From Mesorhizobium loti (GTDB taxonomy: Bacteria; Pseudomonadota; Alphaproteobacteria; Rhizobiales; Rhizobiaceae), in NCBI RefSeq assembly GCF_003148495.1, contig NZ_QGGH01000001.1, positions 640,347 to 704,346 on the forward strand: a stretch of 64,000 nt of DNA. The letters are read 5' to 3'. The notes beneath the pieces are model-generated. The model was given only the letters and a program-made list of their open reading frames with translations, was not told the DNA's origin and ran no database searches. Numbering within the stretch: position 1 is the first letter of the stretch; every line of letters starts with the position of its first letter. The position numbers and the translations under genes were made by a program. Of this stretch, positions 26,763 through 35,530 are shown piece after piece.

Positions 26763-27692
26763 ATGACACCGTCCAATCCATCCCAGCCCCTTCGCGTCGC
26801 CGCGCTCTACCGGTTTGCCCGGCTCGACGCCTTTGAGGCGCTGCGGGCGCCGCTTGCTGCCTTCTGTTGCGGGCGCGGCATCAAGGGCACGCTGCTTCTG
26901 GCGCATGAAGGCATAAACGGCACCGTCGCTGGCGGCGAAACGGCGATCGCCGAACTGATCGGCTATCTCGAAGCCATCGAAGGGCTCGCCGGCCTCGAGG
27001 TCAAGTACAGCGTTGCTACGGAAATGCCGTTCCACCGCATGAAGGTGCGGCTGAAGCGCGAGATCGTCACCATGGGTGTCGATGATATCGACCCTTCCAA
27101 AAGCGCCGGCACCTATGTCGCGCCGGCCGACTGGAACGCGCTGATTTCGCAGCCCGATACTGTCATCATCGACACGCGCAACGCCTACGAGGTGTCGATC
27201 GGCACTTTCAGGGGTGCGATCGACCCAGCCACCGCAAGCTTTCGCGAGTTCCCGGCCTGGGTGGAGGCGCACCGGGCGGAGCTCGAAGGCCGCAAGGTGG
27301 CGATGTTCTGCACCGGCGGTATTCGATGCGAAAAGGCGACCGCCTATGTCAGGTCGCTCGGCTTCGAGGATGTGTTCCACCTCAAGGGCGGCATCCTCAA
27401 ATACCTTGAAGAGGTTCCGGCCGAACAGAGCCTCTGGCAAGGCGAGTGCTTCGTCTTCGACGAGCGGGTTTCCGTGTCGCACGGCCTCGCCGAAGGCGAG
27501 GCGGAACTCTGCCGCGCCTGCCGCCATCCGCTGACCGAAAGCGAGCGATCGTCGCCGAAATTTACCGCCGGTGTTTCGTGCCCGCATTGCTTCGATGCGC
27601 GTTCGGACGAGGACCGTCAGCGTTATGCCGAGCGCCAGCGGCAGGTCGAACTCGCCGCGGCACGGGGCAGGGGCCGGCATATCGGATCTTAG
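26763..27692 (+). CDS. trhO: tRNA uridine(34) hydroxylase, rhodanese domain (TrhO/YceA)
   Basis: Oxygen-dependent 5-hydroxylation of U34 in tRNA is the known activity of the family. The N-terminal domain holds [18 protein letters not shown]. The rhodanese domain at about 120-225 has [16 protein letters not shown] and the catalytic Cys in [18 protein letters not shown]-terminal Cys cluster (CRAC, CPHC) is kept. It has 309 residues, as expected. It is monocistronic as far as seen. Confidence 0.93.
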   Translation: MTPSNPSQPLRVAALYRFARLDAFEALRAPLAAFCCGRGIKGTLLLAHEGINGTVAGGETAIAELIGYLEAIEGLAGLEVKYSVATEMPFHRMKVRLKREIVTMGVDDIDPSKSAGTYVAPADWNALISQPDTVIIDTRNAYEVSIGTFRGAIDPATASFREFPAWVEAHRAELEGRKVAMFCTGGIRCEKATAYVRSLGFEDVFHLKGGILKYLEEVPAEQSLWQGECFVFDERVSVSHGLAEGEAELCRACRHPLTESERSSPKFTAGVSCPHCFDARSDEDRQRYAERQRQVELAAARGRGRHIGS

Positions 27693-27805
27693 GTCCGAGG
27701 GTCGCGGCAAGGCGACGGTTTGTCATTGTAATGCTGGGGTACGGGACTTACCTCTGCGACGTTCGAAACCTGCCCGTTCGGCTGGGCAAATCCTGGAGGC
27801 ATTGA

Positions 27806-28543
27806 ATGTTCGATCCCAAGAAGCTTCTCGACGATCTGCTCGGTTCGCAAATCCCCGGCACCAGCGGCACGGTCCGCGACAAGGCGGGGCAGGCCGTGCA
27901 GATGGCCAAGGACAATCCGCTGGCCGCCGGCGCACTGGCCGCCGTGCTGCTCGGAACCGGCGCCGGCCGCGAGGTGACGGGCGCTGCGGTGAAGCTTGGT
28001 GGACTGGCCGCGATCGGCGGCCTCGCCTACAAGGCCTACCAGAACTACAAGGCCGGCAACGCACCTGCCGATGCGCCGGCGGCCGGCGAACCGGAATTGC
28101 TGCCGCCGCCCAAGGACACCGCCTTCCACCCGTCGCAGGCGCCACAGGGCGAGGACGAATTCACCCTGACCCTGGTGCGGGCGATGATCTCGGCGGCGAA
28201 AGCCGACGGCCATATCGACGATGACGAGCGCCAGAAGATCGCCGGCAAGCTCAGCGTGGCCGGCATAGGCCCCGATGCCGAAAAGTTCCTGATGGCGGAG
28301 CTGGCAAGTCCGCTCGAGCTCGACACGCTGGTGGCCGGCGCCAAGACCGATGCGCAGAAGCTCGAACTCTATACAGCGTCGCGCCTGACCATCGATCCCG
28401 ACACACGCGCCGAGCGCGGCTATCTCGACCTCCTTGCCGGCCGGCTTGGCCTGCCGGACGCGCTGGTCGACCATGTCGAGGCGACGGTTTCGGCGGCCAA
28501 GGTGCCAGCCAAGGCGGGGACCTCACCCAATCCGCGCTGGTAG
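27806..28543 (+). CDS. DUF533/TerB-like protein (YebE-type)
   Basis: The N terminus reads MFDPKKLLDDLLGSQIPG, followed by a glycine-rich hydrophobic stretch (about 50-80, LAAVLLGTGAGREVTGAAVK) and a helical TerB-like domain in the C-terminal 110 residues (LVRAMISAAKADGHIDDDERQKI). This order is typical of the YebE family. GGAGG precedes the ATG. Its role is unclear; YebE relatives are envelope-stress genes in enterobacteria. Confidence 0.85.
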   Translation: MFDPKKLLDDLLGSQIPGTSGTVRDKAGQAVQMAKDNPLAAGALAAVLLGTGAGREVTGAAVKLGGLAAIGGLAYKAYQNYKAGNAPADAPAAGEPELLPPPKDTAFHPSQAPQGEDEFTLTLVRAMISAAKADGHIDDDERQKIAGKLSVAGIGPDAEKFLMAELASPLELDTLVAGAKTDAQKLELYTASRLTIDPDTRAERGYLDLLAGRLGLPDALVDHVEATVSAAKVPAKAGTSPNPRW

Positions 28544-28573
28544 GCCAAAACGGCACAGGCCGCCTTTGTCGAG

Positions 28574-28611
28574 TTAACCTTTCGTTAACTCAGCAAGCGC
28601 ATCATTCTACA
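28574..28611 (+). promoter_or_regulatory. CtrA box overlapping a promoter
   Basis: TTAA-N7-TTAA (28574-28588) matches the full CtrA consensus and lies inside an 8-bp palindrome GAGTTAAC/GTTAACTC. A -10-like TCTACA/TACACA follows 15-17 bases downstream, so CtrA would sit at the -35 region, as in known CtrA-activated promoters. Confidence 0.6.
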
Positions 28612-28614
28612 CAG

Positions 28615-28680
28615 TCGGATCGGCTTTCCTCCTCCCAAGCCCGGTTCAGATCAGGGCGGTCGCCAATGACCGCCCTTTTT
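28615..28680 (+). ncRNA. Probable anti-Shine-Dalgarno small RNA of Rhizobiales
   Basis: A short hairpin GGCTT/AAGCC (28622-28626 with 28637-28641) presents CCTCCTCCC in its loop, perfectly complementary to a Shine-Dalgarno sequence. It is followed by a strong Rho-independent terminator. The combination matches the rhizobial small RNA family remembered as alpha-r14, whose loop carries this motif. The 5' end is inferred from the promoter and could shift by several bases. It would repress translation of target mRNAs by pairing at their ribosome sites. Confidence 0.68.
28653..28680 (+). terminator. Rho-independent terminator of the small RNA
   Basis: Perfect 9-bp stem AGGGCGGTC/GACCGCCCT, loop GCCAAT, then TTTTT. 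Confidence 0.9.
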
Positions 28681-28797
28681 GTCGAGACCTAGGTGGACTC
28701 GCTTGCCATCGCCGCTGTCATTTGCGATGCCTTCTTTTCTCGAGCCAAACCCCGAAAATCAGTCGAGCAAGCGCAGCGCTGCCGGAGGACAACAGCC

Positions 28798-29553
28798 ATG
28801 ACCGAGCAAAGAACCGCCATCGTCACCGGCGCCGGCACGGGCATCGGCAAGAGCGTCGCCACGGCACTGCTCAAGGCCGGCTGGAACACGGTGTTCTGCG
28901 GACGCCGCAAATCCGTGCTGGATGCAGCGGTGGCCGAGGCCGGCCGTACCGATGCCAAGGCATTGGCGGTTGCCTGCGACATCTCCAAGGCTGAACAGGT
29001 CGACGATCTGTTCGAGACGGTGGCTGAGGCCTTTGGTCGTGTCGACCTGCTCTTCAACAATGCCGGCATGGGCTACAAATCGACGCCGATCGACGAGATC
29101 CCTGTCGAGGTGTGGAACGATATCGTCGGGGTCAACCTCACCGGTTCGTTCCTGTGCGCCCGCGCCGCCTTCGGCGCCATGCGCAAGCAGAGGCCGATGG
29201 GTGGCCGCATCATCAACAACGGTTCGGTGTCGGCCTATGCGCCACGTCCGGGTTCGGTCCCCTACACAGCGACCAAGCATGCCATCACCGGACTGACCAA
29301 GACGCTGGCGCTCGATGGCCGGCCCTATGACATTGCCTGCGGCCAGATCGACATCGGCAATGCGCTGACCGACATGGCGCAGCCAATGACGGTCGGCGTT
29401 CCGCAGGCCAACGGCTCGATATCAGCCGAAGCGGTTATGGATGTTCAGCGCGTGGCCGACGCCGTCGTCCACATGGCCAGCCTGCCGCTCGACGCCAATG
29501 TGCTGTTCATGACGGTGATGGCGACCAAGATGCCGTTTGTAGGGCGTGGATAG
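28798..29553 (+). CDS. SDR family NAD(P)-dependent oxidoreductase
   Basis: Classical short-chain dehydrogenase of 251 residues. The cofactor motif is TGAGTGIGKSVA, then NNAGMG, and the catalytic set NGSVSAYAP with YTATKHA (Ser, Tyr, Lys). The ATG at 28798 has GGAGGA upstream; the longer frame is rejected. The substrate cannot be judged. Its stop directly abuts the stop of the convergent YciI-like gene. Confidence 0.92.
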   Translation: MTEQRTAIVTGAGTGIGKSVATALLKAGWNTVFCGRRKSVLDAAVAEAGRTDAKALAVACDISKAEQVDDLFETVAEAFGRVDLLFNNAGMGYKSTPIDEIPVEVWNDIVGVNLTGSFLCARAAFGAMRKQRPMGGRIINNGSVSAYAPRPGSVPYTATKHAITGLTKTLALDGRPYDIACGQIDIGNALTDMAQPMTVGVPQANGSISAEAVMDVQRVADAVVHMASLPLDANVLFMTVMATKMPFVGRG

Positions 29554-29928
29554 TTATTTCCCTGCCAGCGGCACGCCGGGCTTGAAGAGCAGAATGGGCC
29601 TGATCTCGTAAACGGCGGTAGGATTGACGCGGCGAAGGTCGCGGGCGATCGCGATGGCGTCGTCTCTCGTGGTGCAGTCGACCACATAGAGGCCGAGCAA
29701 CTGTTCCTTGGTTTCTGCGAAAGGGCCGTCGATGATTATGCCGTCGCCCGCGCCGCGCAGCGTGCAAGCATCGTTTGTCGCCCCCAGACGCGCGGACGGT
29801 CCAAGCGTGCGTGCCTCATGAAGCCGGGTGTTGATCTTCAGCAGGTCGGCCATCAGCGCCGCGTCTTCCTGCGGCGTCAGCGCCTTGATCGCATCTTCCA
29901 CGTGATAGGCAAGGATTGCATAGAACAT
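29554..29928 (-). CDS. YciI/DGPF-domain protein
   Basis: A 124-residue protein beginning MFYAILAYHVEDAIKAL, with the DGPF-like motif in GIIIDGPFAETKEQLLGLYVV, which marks the DGPF branch of YCII-related proteins. Members are often next to ECF sigma factors, but none is present here. ATG 29928 is chosen since the family begins at MFYA; the frame could extend 17 codons upstream. Confidence 0.85.
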   Translation of the reverse strand: MFYAILAYHVEDAIKALTPQEDAALMADLLKINTRLHEARTLGPSARLGATNDACTLRGAGDGIIIDGPFAETKEQLLGLYVVDCTTRDDAIAIARDLRRVNPTAVYEIRPILLFKPGVPLAGK

Positions 29929-30080
29929 CTGAGGCACCTGCTTCGATCCTGATCCAGGGAGCGTAGCTGTTCCCAACACACACGCCCAGCCCCTGGCCGT
30001 GCGTCTCCGGACGGATCATGACACCATCATTGTCGCCAGTCGCGACCGCCCGGAAAGAGGCCAGCGGCCCGCTTTGAAGC

Positions 30081-31265
30081 TCACTTCGCCAGGAACGTTC
30101 CGATCCTGTCCAGCGCGCGCAAGATGTTCTCCTCGGAGTTGGCGTAGGAGAGCCTGATATAGCCTTCGCCGAGAATGCCGAAATCGGGGCCGCCGATCAG
30201 CGCCACGCCGGCCTCGTCAAGCAGCGCCGAAGCGAGCTTCTTTGCTTTCCAGCCGGTCTTCGACACGTTGGGGAAGGCATAGAACGCGCCCTTGGGCGTG
30301 ATGCACGAAATGTTGGGCAAGGCATTCAGCCCCTCGACAACGATCTTCCGGCGGCGGTCGAAGGCACGCATCATCTTGTCGACGTCGTCCTGCGGGCCGT
30401 CGATGGCCGCGATGCCGGCAAACTGGCTCGGCGCGTTGACGCAAGACCAGCAATTGACCGCCAGCTTGCGCACCTTGTCGTAGAGATGGGCGCCCTTGTC
30501 GCCATTCGGCCAGATCGACCAGCCCATGCGCCAGCCGGTCATCGCCCAGGTCTTCGACCAGCCATTGAGCACGATCAGCCGGTCGCGGATCTCGGGAAAG
30601 CCAAGCAGCGAGCAATGCGTCTCGCCGTCATAGGTCATGACGTCGTAGATCTCGTCGGAAAGGATGGCGACCTGCGGATGCGCCTCCAGCCCCTTGACCA
30701 GTTTCTCGATCTCGGCACGGGGCGTGACGCCGCCGGTCGGATTGGCCGGCGAGTTGAGGATCAACAGCCTGGTCTTCGAGGTGATCAGCGCCAGCGTCTC
30801 CTCGGCGGAGAAGGCAAAGCCGTTCTCCTCGCGCATCGGCACGGGAATAGGCGCGGCGCCAGTGAACTCGATCATCGAGCGGTAGATGGGGAAGCCCGGA
30901 TCGGGATAGAGGATCTCGGCGCCAGGCTCGCCGAACATCAGGATCGCGGCGAACATGGTCGGCTTGCCGCCGGGCAGGATCATCACCGTTTCGGGCGATA
31001 TTTCGACACCGGTGGTGGTCAGCGTGCGCCGCACCACCGCCTCGCGCGTTGCCAGCAGGCCATTGGCCGGCGTGTAGCCGTGGTGGCCGTCGCGCAGCGC
31101 CTTGATCGCCGCCTCGACGATGTGCTGCGGCGTCTTGAAGTCGGGCTGGCCGATGCCGAGATTGACGATGTCGCGGCCTTGTTGGGCCAGCGCCGTGGCC
31201 CTCGCGAGCACGGCAAAGGCGTTTTCCTCGCCGAGACGGTCGAAGGCCGAAATCGTGTGGAGCAT
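30081..31265 (-). CDS. Class I pyridoxal phosphate-dependent aminotransferase
   Basis: A fold type I aminotransferase of 394 residues. Recognisable are NLGIGQPDFKTPQHIVEAA, GYTPANGLLATREAV, LNSPANPTGGV and the PLP Lys in NGWSKTWAMTGWRMGW. It is closest in look to aspartate/alanine-type transaminases; the amino-acid substrate is not certain. ATG 31265 fits the family start, 22 codons inside the frame. It is divergent from a GNAT gene with 83 bases between. Confidence 0.9.
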   Translation of the reverse strand: MLHTISAFDRLGEENAFAVLARATALAQQGRDIVNLGIGQPDFKTPQHIVEAAIKALRDGHHGYTPANGLLATREAVVRRTLTTTGVEISPETVMILPGGKPTMFAAILMFGEPGAEILYPDPGFPIYRSMIEFTGAAPIPVPMREENGFAFSAEETLALITSKTRLLILNSPANPTGGVTPRAEIEKLVKGLEAHPQVAILSDEIYDVMTYDGETHCSLLGFPEIRDRLIVLNGWSKTWAMTGWRMGWSIWPNGDKGAHLYDKVRKLAVNCWSCVNAPSQFAGIAAIDGPQDDVDKMMRAFDRRRKIVVEGLNALPNISCITPKGAFYAFPNVSKTGWKAKKLASALLDEAGVALIGGPDFGILGEGYIRLSYANSEENILRALDRIGTFLAK

Positions 31266-31348
31266 TTTTCCCGTCCGTGTGGTTCTTGCTGTTGGGTCGC
31301 GTTTTTGTGAGCCTCGGGCCGCAAAAGTCAAACGGATTGGAGCTTTCG

Positions 31349-32035
31349 GTGTCGGAAAATCTCAAGGATTGGCAACCGCGTCCGCGGCCCGAGCGCAAGG
31401 CCATCGACGGAAGCTATGTCCGGCTGGAGCCGCTGAGCGCTGCAAAACACGGCGACGGCCTCTACGAAGCGTCCTCCGTGTCCGATGTGGATGGTCGCTT
31501 CGCCTGGCTGCCCGACTATCCGCCGGAGACGCGCGCCGCCTTCCAGCCGTGGCTGGACAAGGTCGAGGCCAGCGAGGATCCGCTGTTCTTCACCGTCATC
31601 GACAAGGCCAGCGGCAAGGTCGCCGGACGCCAGACGCTGATGCGCATCGATCCAGCCTACGGCGTCATCGAGATCGGCAACATCTATTGGGGACCGCTCA
31701 TCTCGCGCAAGCCGGGAGCGACCGAAGCGCAGTTCCTGTTCATGAAATACATCTTCGATGAGCTCGGCTATCGCCGCTACGAATGGAAGTGCAACAACCG
31801 CAACGAACCATCGAAGCGGGCGGCCGAACGGTTCGGCTTCAAATTCGAGGGCATTTTCCGCCAGCATCTCATCGTCAAGGGTGAAAACCGCGATACGGCA
31901 TGGTATTCGATCATCGACAAGGAATGGCCGGCCTTACGCAAAGCCTATGAAGCGTGGCTCGATCCGGCCAATTTCGATGGCGACGGCCAGCAGAAGCGAC
32001 GGCTCGAGGATTTTCGCGTGCAGTTCGGGGCGTGA
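31349..32035 (+). CDS. GNAT family N-acetyltransferase, RimJ/RimL-like
   Basis: A 228-residue acetyltransferase of the RimJ/RimL type, with GSYVRLEPLSAAKHGDGLYE near the N terminus, VIEIGNIYWGPLISR, and RRYEWKCNNRNEPSKRAAER with the acetyl-CoA-contacting region. GTG 31349 is preferred since GGAG lies six bases upstream; earlier in-frame codons run into the divergent promoter. The substrate could be a small molecule or a protein N terminus. Confidence 0.88.
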   Translation: MSENLKDWQPRPRPERKAIDGSYVRLEPLSAAKHGDGLYEASSVSDVDGRFAWLPDYPPETRAAFQPWLDKVEASEDPLFFTVIDKASGKVAGRQTLMRIDPAYGVIEIGNIYWGPLISRKPGATEAQFLFMKYIFDELGYRRYEWKCNNRNEPSKRAAERFGFKFEGIFRQHLIVKGENRDTAWYSIIDKEWPALRKAYEAWLDPANFDGDGQQKRRLEDFRVQFGA

Positions 32036-32061
32036 GATCAGGCGCGTAACGGGAGTTGCCA

Positions 32062-33018
32062 TTGGCCCACACCCACGATCATAGCGGGCACAGCTCCAGT
32101 CATGTGCATGGCTCGACCGACAAGAAGCGCGTTCTGATTGCGGCCTGCCTGACCGGCGGCTTCATGGTTGCCGAAGCGCTGGGCGGCATCCTCACCGGGT
32201 CGCTGGCGCTGCTGGCCGATGCCGGCCACATGCTCGCAGACTCGATCGCGCTCGGCCTTGCCTGGTATGCGTTTCATCTTGCGGGGCGACCGGCGACCGG
32301 TCGTCTCACCTACGGCTTCGGCCGGGTCAAGACGCTGGTGGCCTATACCAACGGCATTGCCATTTTCGTCATCGCGCTGTGGATCGTCTACGAAGCCTGG
32401 GGGCGCCTGCAGGCGCCGGCACCGGTGCTTGGCGGGCCGATGCTGGCGGTGGCGATCCTTGGTCTGCTGGTCAATATCGGCTCGTTCTTCGTGCTGCATG
32501 GCGGCGACCGCGAGAGCCTCAACATGCGCGGCGCCATCCTGCATGTGCTTGGCGACCTGCTGGGCTCGGCCGCGGCCATCGTTGCGGCGCTGGTCATCCT
32601 GGCGACCGGCTGGACGCCGATCGACCCGATCCTGTCGGTCCTAGTCTCGCTGCTGATCCTGTACACGGCGTGGTCGCTGATGCGTGAAGCCGCTCATGTC
32701 CTGCTAGAGGGCGTGCCGCCAAGCCTCGACCGCGATCTGATCGCTAGGGACATCGAGGCGACGGTCGTGGGGGTGCGCGAAGTGCACCATATGCATGTCT
32801 GGTCGCTTGACGGTACCAGCAACATGGCGACGCTGCATGCCTGCCTCGAGGAGAGCGTCGATGCCTATCAGGCGGTCAGCGCCGTCAAGAAGCGACTTGC
32901 CAGCGAGCACGGCATCAGCCATGCCACCGTGGAATCGGAATTCGGACAGTGCGCCGACGATGGCGACGACCACGGGCACGAGCATGACGCGGCCGCGCGT
33001 CACGACCACCATCACTAG
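32062..33018 (+). CDS. Cation diffusion facilitator, CzcD/ZitB type
   Basis: Exports zinc or similar divalent metals by proton antiport. A His-rich N terminus (HTHDHSGHSSSHVHG) is followed by six transmembrane segments. The metal site appears as LLADAGHMLADS in TM2 and LHVLGDLLGS in TM5. A His-rich C-terminal tail (DHGHEHDAAARHDHHH) completes it. TTG 32062 with GGGAG six bases upstream is chosen, giving the expected MAHTHDH-like beginning (318 residues). It lies close to the ZevAB-like pair, consistent with local metal homeostasis genes. Confidence 0.92.
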   Translation: MAHTHDHSGHSSSHVHGSTDKKRVLIAACLTGGFMVAEALGGILTGSLALLADAGHMLADSIALGLAWYAFHLAGRPATGRLTYGFGRVKTLVAYTNGIAIFVIALWIVYEAWGRLQAPAPVLGGPMLAVAILGLLVNIGSFFVLHGGDRESLNMRGAILHVLGDLLGSAAAIVAALVILATGWTPIDPILSVLVSLLILYTAWSLMREAAHVLLEGVPPSLDRDLIARDIEATVVGVREVHHMHVWSLDGTSNMATLHACLEESVDAYQAVSAVKKRLASEHGISHATVESEFGQCADDGDDHGHEHDAAARHDHHH

Positions 33019-33110
33019 GACCGATCGATTGATGTCGATTGGTCCTGCCGCAGGAGTTGCAAGACCTTGAAAACCAGCTTGATGAACACCCGCTGCCCTG
33101 GTGCGGCGTG

Positions 33111-33320
33111 ATGGACCGCGACACCAGGAATGCTGTTATCGCCGCAGTATGGATCATGCTTCTGTTCGGTATCGGCGCCTACTATCTGCCGACCGTAATG
33201 TTGGCTCTCGGCAGCCTTTCGACCGTGCTGGCCGGCGCCTTTGGCATCGTCTTCGTGCTGGCGTTTTTCTCGGTGTTCTGGCTGCGGGCCCGCAACCAGC
33301 GTAAAAACCAGGGCAAGTAG
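33111..33320 (+). CDS. Small inner-membrane protein of unknown function
   Basis: About 69 residues with two hydrophobic segments (VIAAVWIMLLFGIGAYYL and LAGAFGIVFVLAFFSVFWL) and a basic C terminus. The frame opens at a TTG (33039), but the ATG at 33111 gives the natural membrane protein start. It is not recognised. It lies between the CDF gene and the DenD-like gene, 16 bases ahead of the latter, and may be cotranscribed. Confidence 0.6.
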   Translation: MDRDTRNAVIAAVWIMLLFGIGAYYLPTVMLALGSLSTVLAGAFGIVFVLAFFSVFWLRARNQRKNQGK

Positions 33321-33336
33321 GCAAGGAATTTTCGAC

Positions 33337-34314
33337 ATGCGCATTCTGATCACTGGCGCCGCGGGCATGGTCGGCCGCAAGCTCATCGCCCGGTTGGCCA
33401 AGGACGGCACGCTGCGCGGCGGCAAGATCACCGCGCTCGACCTGCACGACATCGTGCCGCCGCAGGCACCTGGCATGGACGGCGTCAGCGTCACCCTCCA
33501 CACCGGGGACCTCGCCGAGGCGGGTGCTGCCGAGCGCCTGGTCGCGTCGCGTCCCGATGTTGTCTTCCATCTCGCCGGCATCGTGTCGGGCGAGGCGGAA
33601 GCCAATTTCGATCTAGGCTACCGCGTCAATCTCGACGGCACGCGAGCGCTGTTCGACGCCATCCGGCTGGCCGGCTTTGCGCCGCGTGTCGTTTTCACCT
33701 CGTCGATCGCGGTGTTCGGCGCGCCGTTCCCGGATGTCATACCGGACGAATTCCATCCGACGCCGCTGACCTCCTACGGCACGCAGAAGCAGATGAGCGA
33801 AGCGCTCTTGGCTGATTACACGCGGCGCGGCTTCTTCGACGGCATCGGCATCAGGCTGCCGACCATCTGCGTGCGACCCGGCAAGCCGAACAAGGCGGCC
33901 TCGGGCTTCTTCTCCGGCATCATCCGCGAGCCCTTGAGCGGCCACGAGGCGATCCTGCCGGTGCCGCGCTCGGTCGTGCACACCCACGCCAGTCCGCGTT
34001 CGGCGGTCAATTTCCTGATCCATGCGGCAGGAATCGACGGCAGCGCCGTCGGGCCGCGCCGCAACCTGACGATGCCTGGCGTCGCCGTTAGTGTTGGCGA
34101 GCAGATCGAGGCGCTGGAACGCATCGCCGGCCCAAAGGTGGTGAAACTGATCCGCGAGGAGCCGGACGCGACGATCTGGGCGATCGTCAAGGGCTGGCCG
34201 ACGCGGTTCGAGGCGCGGCGCTCGAGGGAACTTGGGTTCAGCGCCGAAAAGAGTTTTGACGAGATCATCCGCGCGCATATCGAGGATGAGCTCGGCGGCA
34301 AGGTCGCGGGTTAA
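33337..34314 (+). CDS. denD: NAD-dependent epimerase/dehydratase, D-erythronate dehydrogenase-like
   Basis: An extended SDR of 325 residues. It starts MRILITGAAGMVGRKLIARL (AAGGAA upstream) with GXXGXXG cofactor binding, VVFHLAGIVSGEAEANFD, and the catalytic Tyr/Lys in TSYGTQKQMSEALL. IRLPTICVRPGKPNKAASGF is characteristic of DenD-type proteins that oxidise D-erythronate to 2-oxo-tetronate. No DenA/DenC/OtnC-like partner is adjacent, so the substrate is tentative. Confidence 0.8.
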   Translation: MRILITGAAGMVGRKLIARLAKDGTLRGGKITALDLHDIVPPQAPGMDGVSVTLHTGDLAEAGAAERLVASRPDVVFHLAGIVSGEAEANFDLGYRVNLDGTRALFDAIRLAGFAPRVVFTSSIAVFGAPFPDVIPDEFHPTPLTSYGTQKQMSEALLADYTRRGFFDGIGIRLPTICVRPGKPNKAASGFFSGIIREPLSGHEAILPVPRSVVHTHASPRSAVNFLIHAAGIDGSAVGPRRNLTMPGVAVSVGEQIEALERIAGPKVVKLIREEPDATIWAIVKGWPTRFEARRSRELGFSAEKSFDEIIRAHIEDELGGKVAG

Positions 34315-34339
34315 ACTCCGAGCCTCGCGGCGCTGGGCA

Positions 34340-35530
34340 TCATCCGCCGGTCGCCAGGCTTGCCGACAGCAGCAACAGTCCGAACAGGAACACGAAGGCC
34401 GCGCCGCCGATCTCGACGATCGAGTGGATGCGGTTGCCCATGCGGCCGTCGCCGGCGAAATACACCGCCCAGTTCTTGGCGGTCACCGCAAGTGTGGCCA
34501 GGGCTGAAACGGTGATCGCGGTTCCCAGCGACATTGCCAGCACTGACAGCAGGCCACCCAGCCAAAGTCCGTTGAGCAAGGCGAAGCTGAGCACGATCAG
34601 CGCACCGGAGCAGGGGCGGATGCCGACCGCCGCCACCGCCGACCAGGCCGTGCGCCAGTCGAAGCGGTCGCCCGACAGCAGTGCCGGGTCGGGTGCGTGC
34701 GAATGACCGCAGGTGTCGCAGACCTCACCCACCGCGTGATCGTGATGAGCATGATCGTGTGTGGCGTGATCATGGTCGTGATGATCGTGGGAATGGCTAT
34801 GCGCGTGGTCGTGATCGTCATGCACCTGCAGCGCATGCGAATGGGCATGCGCCGAATGGCTGTGAGCGGCATGCGAATGACCTGCATGCGAGTGACCATG
34901 CGAATGGCCACCATGAGAATGACCGGCATGAGCCGCCGACAGGCTGTAGGCCGGGCCTCTTCCGAACAGACGCAGGACGGCGGGGCCGAGCTTGCGCCAC
35001 AGCAGCCAGGCGCCGAACAGGGTGACGAAGACAAAGCTCATGATCTCCATGAACCAGGCCGCGTCGGTCATCGAGACGGAGGTGCCGCGCAGGACGAAAT
35101 AGGCCACCCCCATCACCGCGATCGCGGTCAGGCCCTGCAGCAGTGCCGAGACGAAGGACAGCAGGATACCGCGGCGCAGGGCCACTTCGTTGGCCACCAT
35201 GTAGGACGAGATCACCGCCTTGCCGTGGCCGGGGCCGGCGGCATGGAAAATGCCGTAGGCGAAGGACAGGCCGACGAGTATCCAGATCTTGCTGCCGTCC
35301 TGGCGCATCGCCTTCATCGCCGTTGCCAGCGCTCGATAGAATTCCTGCTGCCTGAGATTGATCCACATCAGGATGTGGGCAAACGGGCCGGTGGTGGGCG
35401 CCATACCGTCATTGACGCCGATGCCGAGCGAACTCTGGGCATGGGCGCCGTTGGCAAAATGCATCATGACAACGGTGACGGCCAACAGGCCGAATGCCAA
35501 ACGCAGGGACGGTTTCGTCACCGGCTTCAT
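34340..35530 (-). CDS. Nickel/cobalt/zinc permease, RcnA/ZevB-like, with large His-rich loop
   Basis: A polytopic membrane protein of the NicO family (396 residues): signal-like N terminus, GPGHGKAVISSYMVANE in TM2-3, and GIRPCSGALIVLSFAL near the C terminus. Between them a cytoplasmic or periplasmic loop has more than 30 His in about 85 residues (HSHGGHSHGHSHAGHSH and similar) ending CDTCGHSH. The ATG overlaps the stop of the DUF1007 gene by 4 bases. The DUF1007-NicO pair is that of ZevAB, a zinc uptake system in Haemophilus; nickel or cobalt transport is also possible. Confidence 0.88.
   Translation of the reverse strand: MKPVTKPSLRLAFGLLAVTVVMMHFANGAHAQSSLGIGVNDGMAPTTGPFAHILMWINLRQQEFYRALATAMKAMRQDGSKIWILVGLSFAYGIFHAAGPGHGKAVISSYMVANEVALRRGILLSFVSALLQGLTAIAVMGVAYFVLRGTSVSMTDAAWFMEIMSFVFVTLFGAWLLWRKLGPAVLRLFGRGPAYSLSAAHAGHSHGGHSHGHSHAGHSHAAHSHSAHAHSHALQVHDDHDHAHSHSHDHHDHDHATHDHAHHDHAVGEVCDTCGHSHAPDPALLSGDRFDWRTAWSAVAAVGIRPCSGALIVLSFALLNGLWLGGLLSVLAMSLGTAITVSALATLAVTAKNWAVYFAGDGRMGNRIHSIVEIGGAAFVFLFGLLLLSASLATGG

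Noticed and set aside
34690..34940. Short CATGCGAATG-like repeats
   Set aside because: They are His, Ser and Ala codons of the metal permease loop and keep the reading frame.
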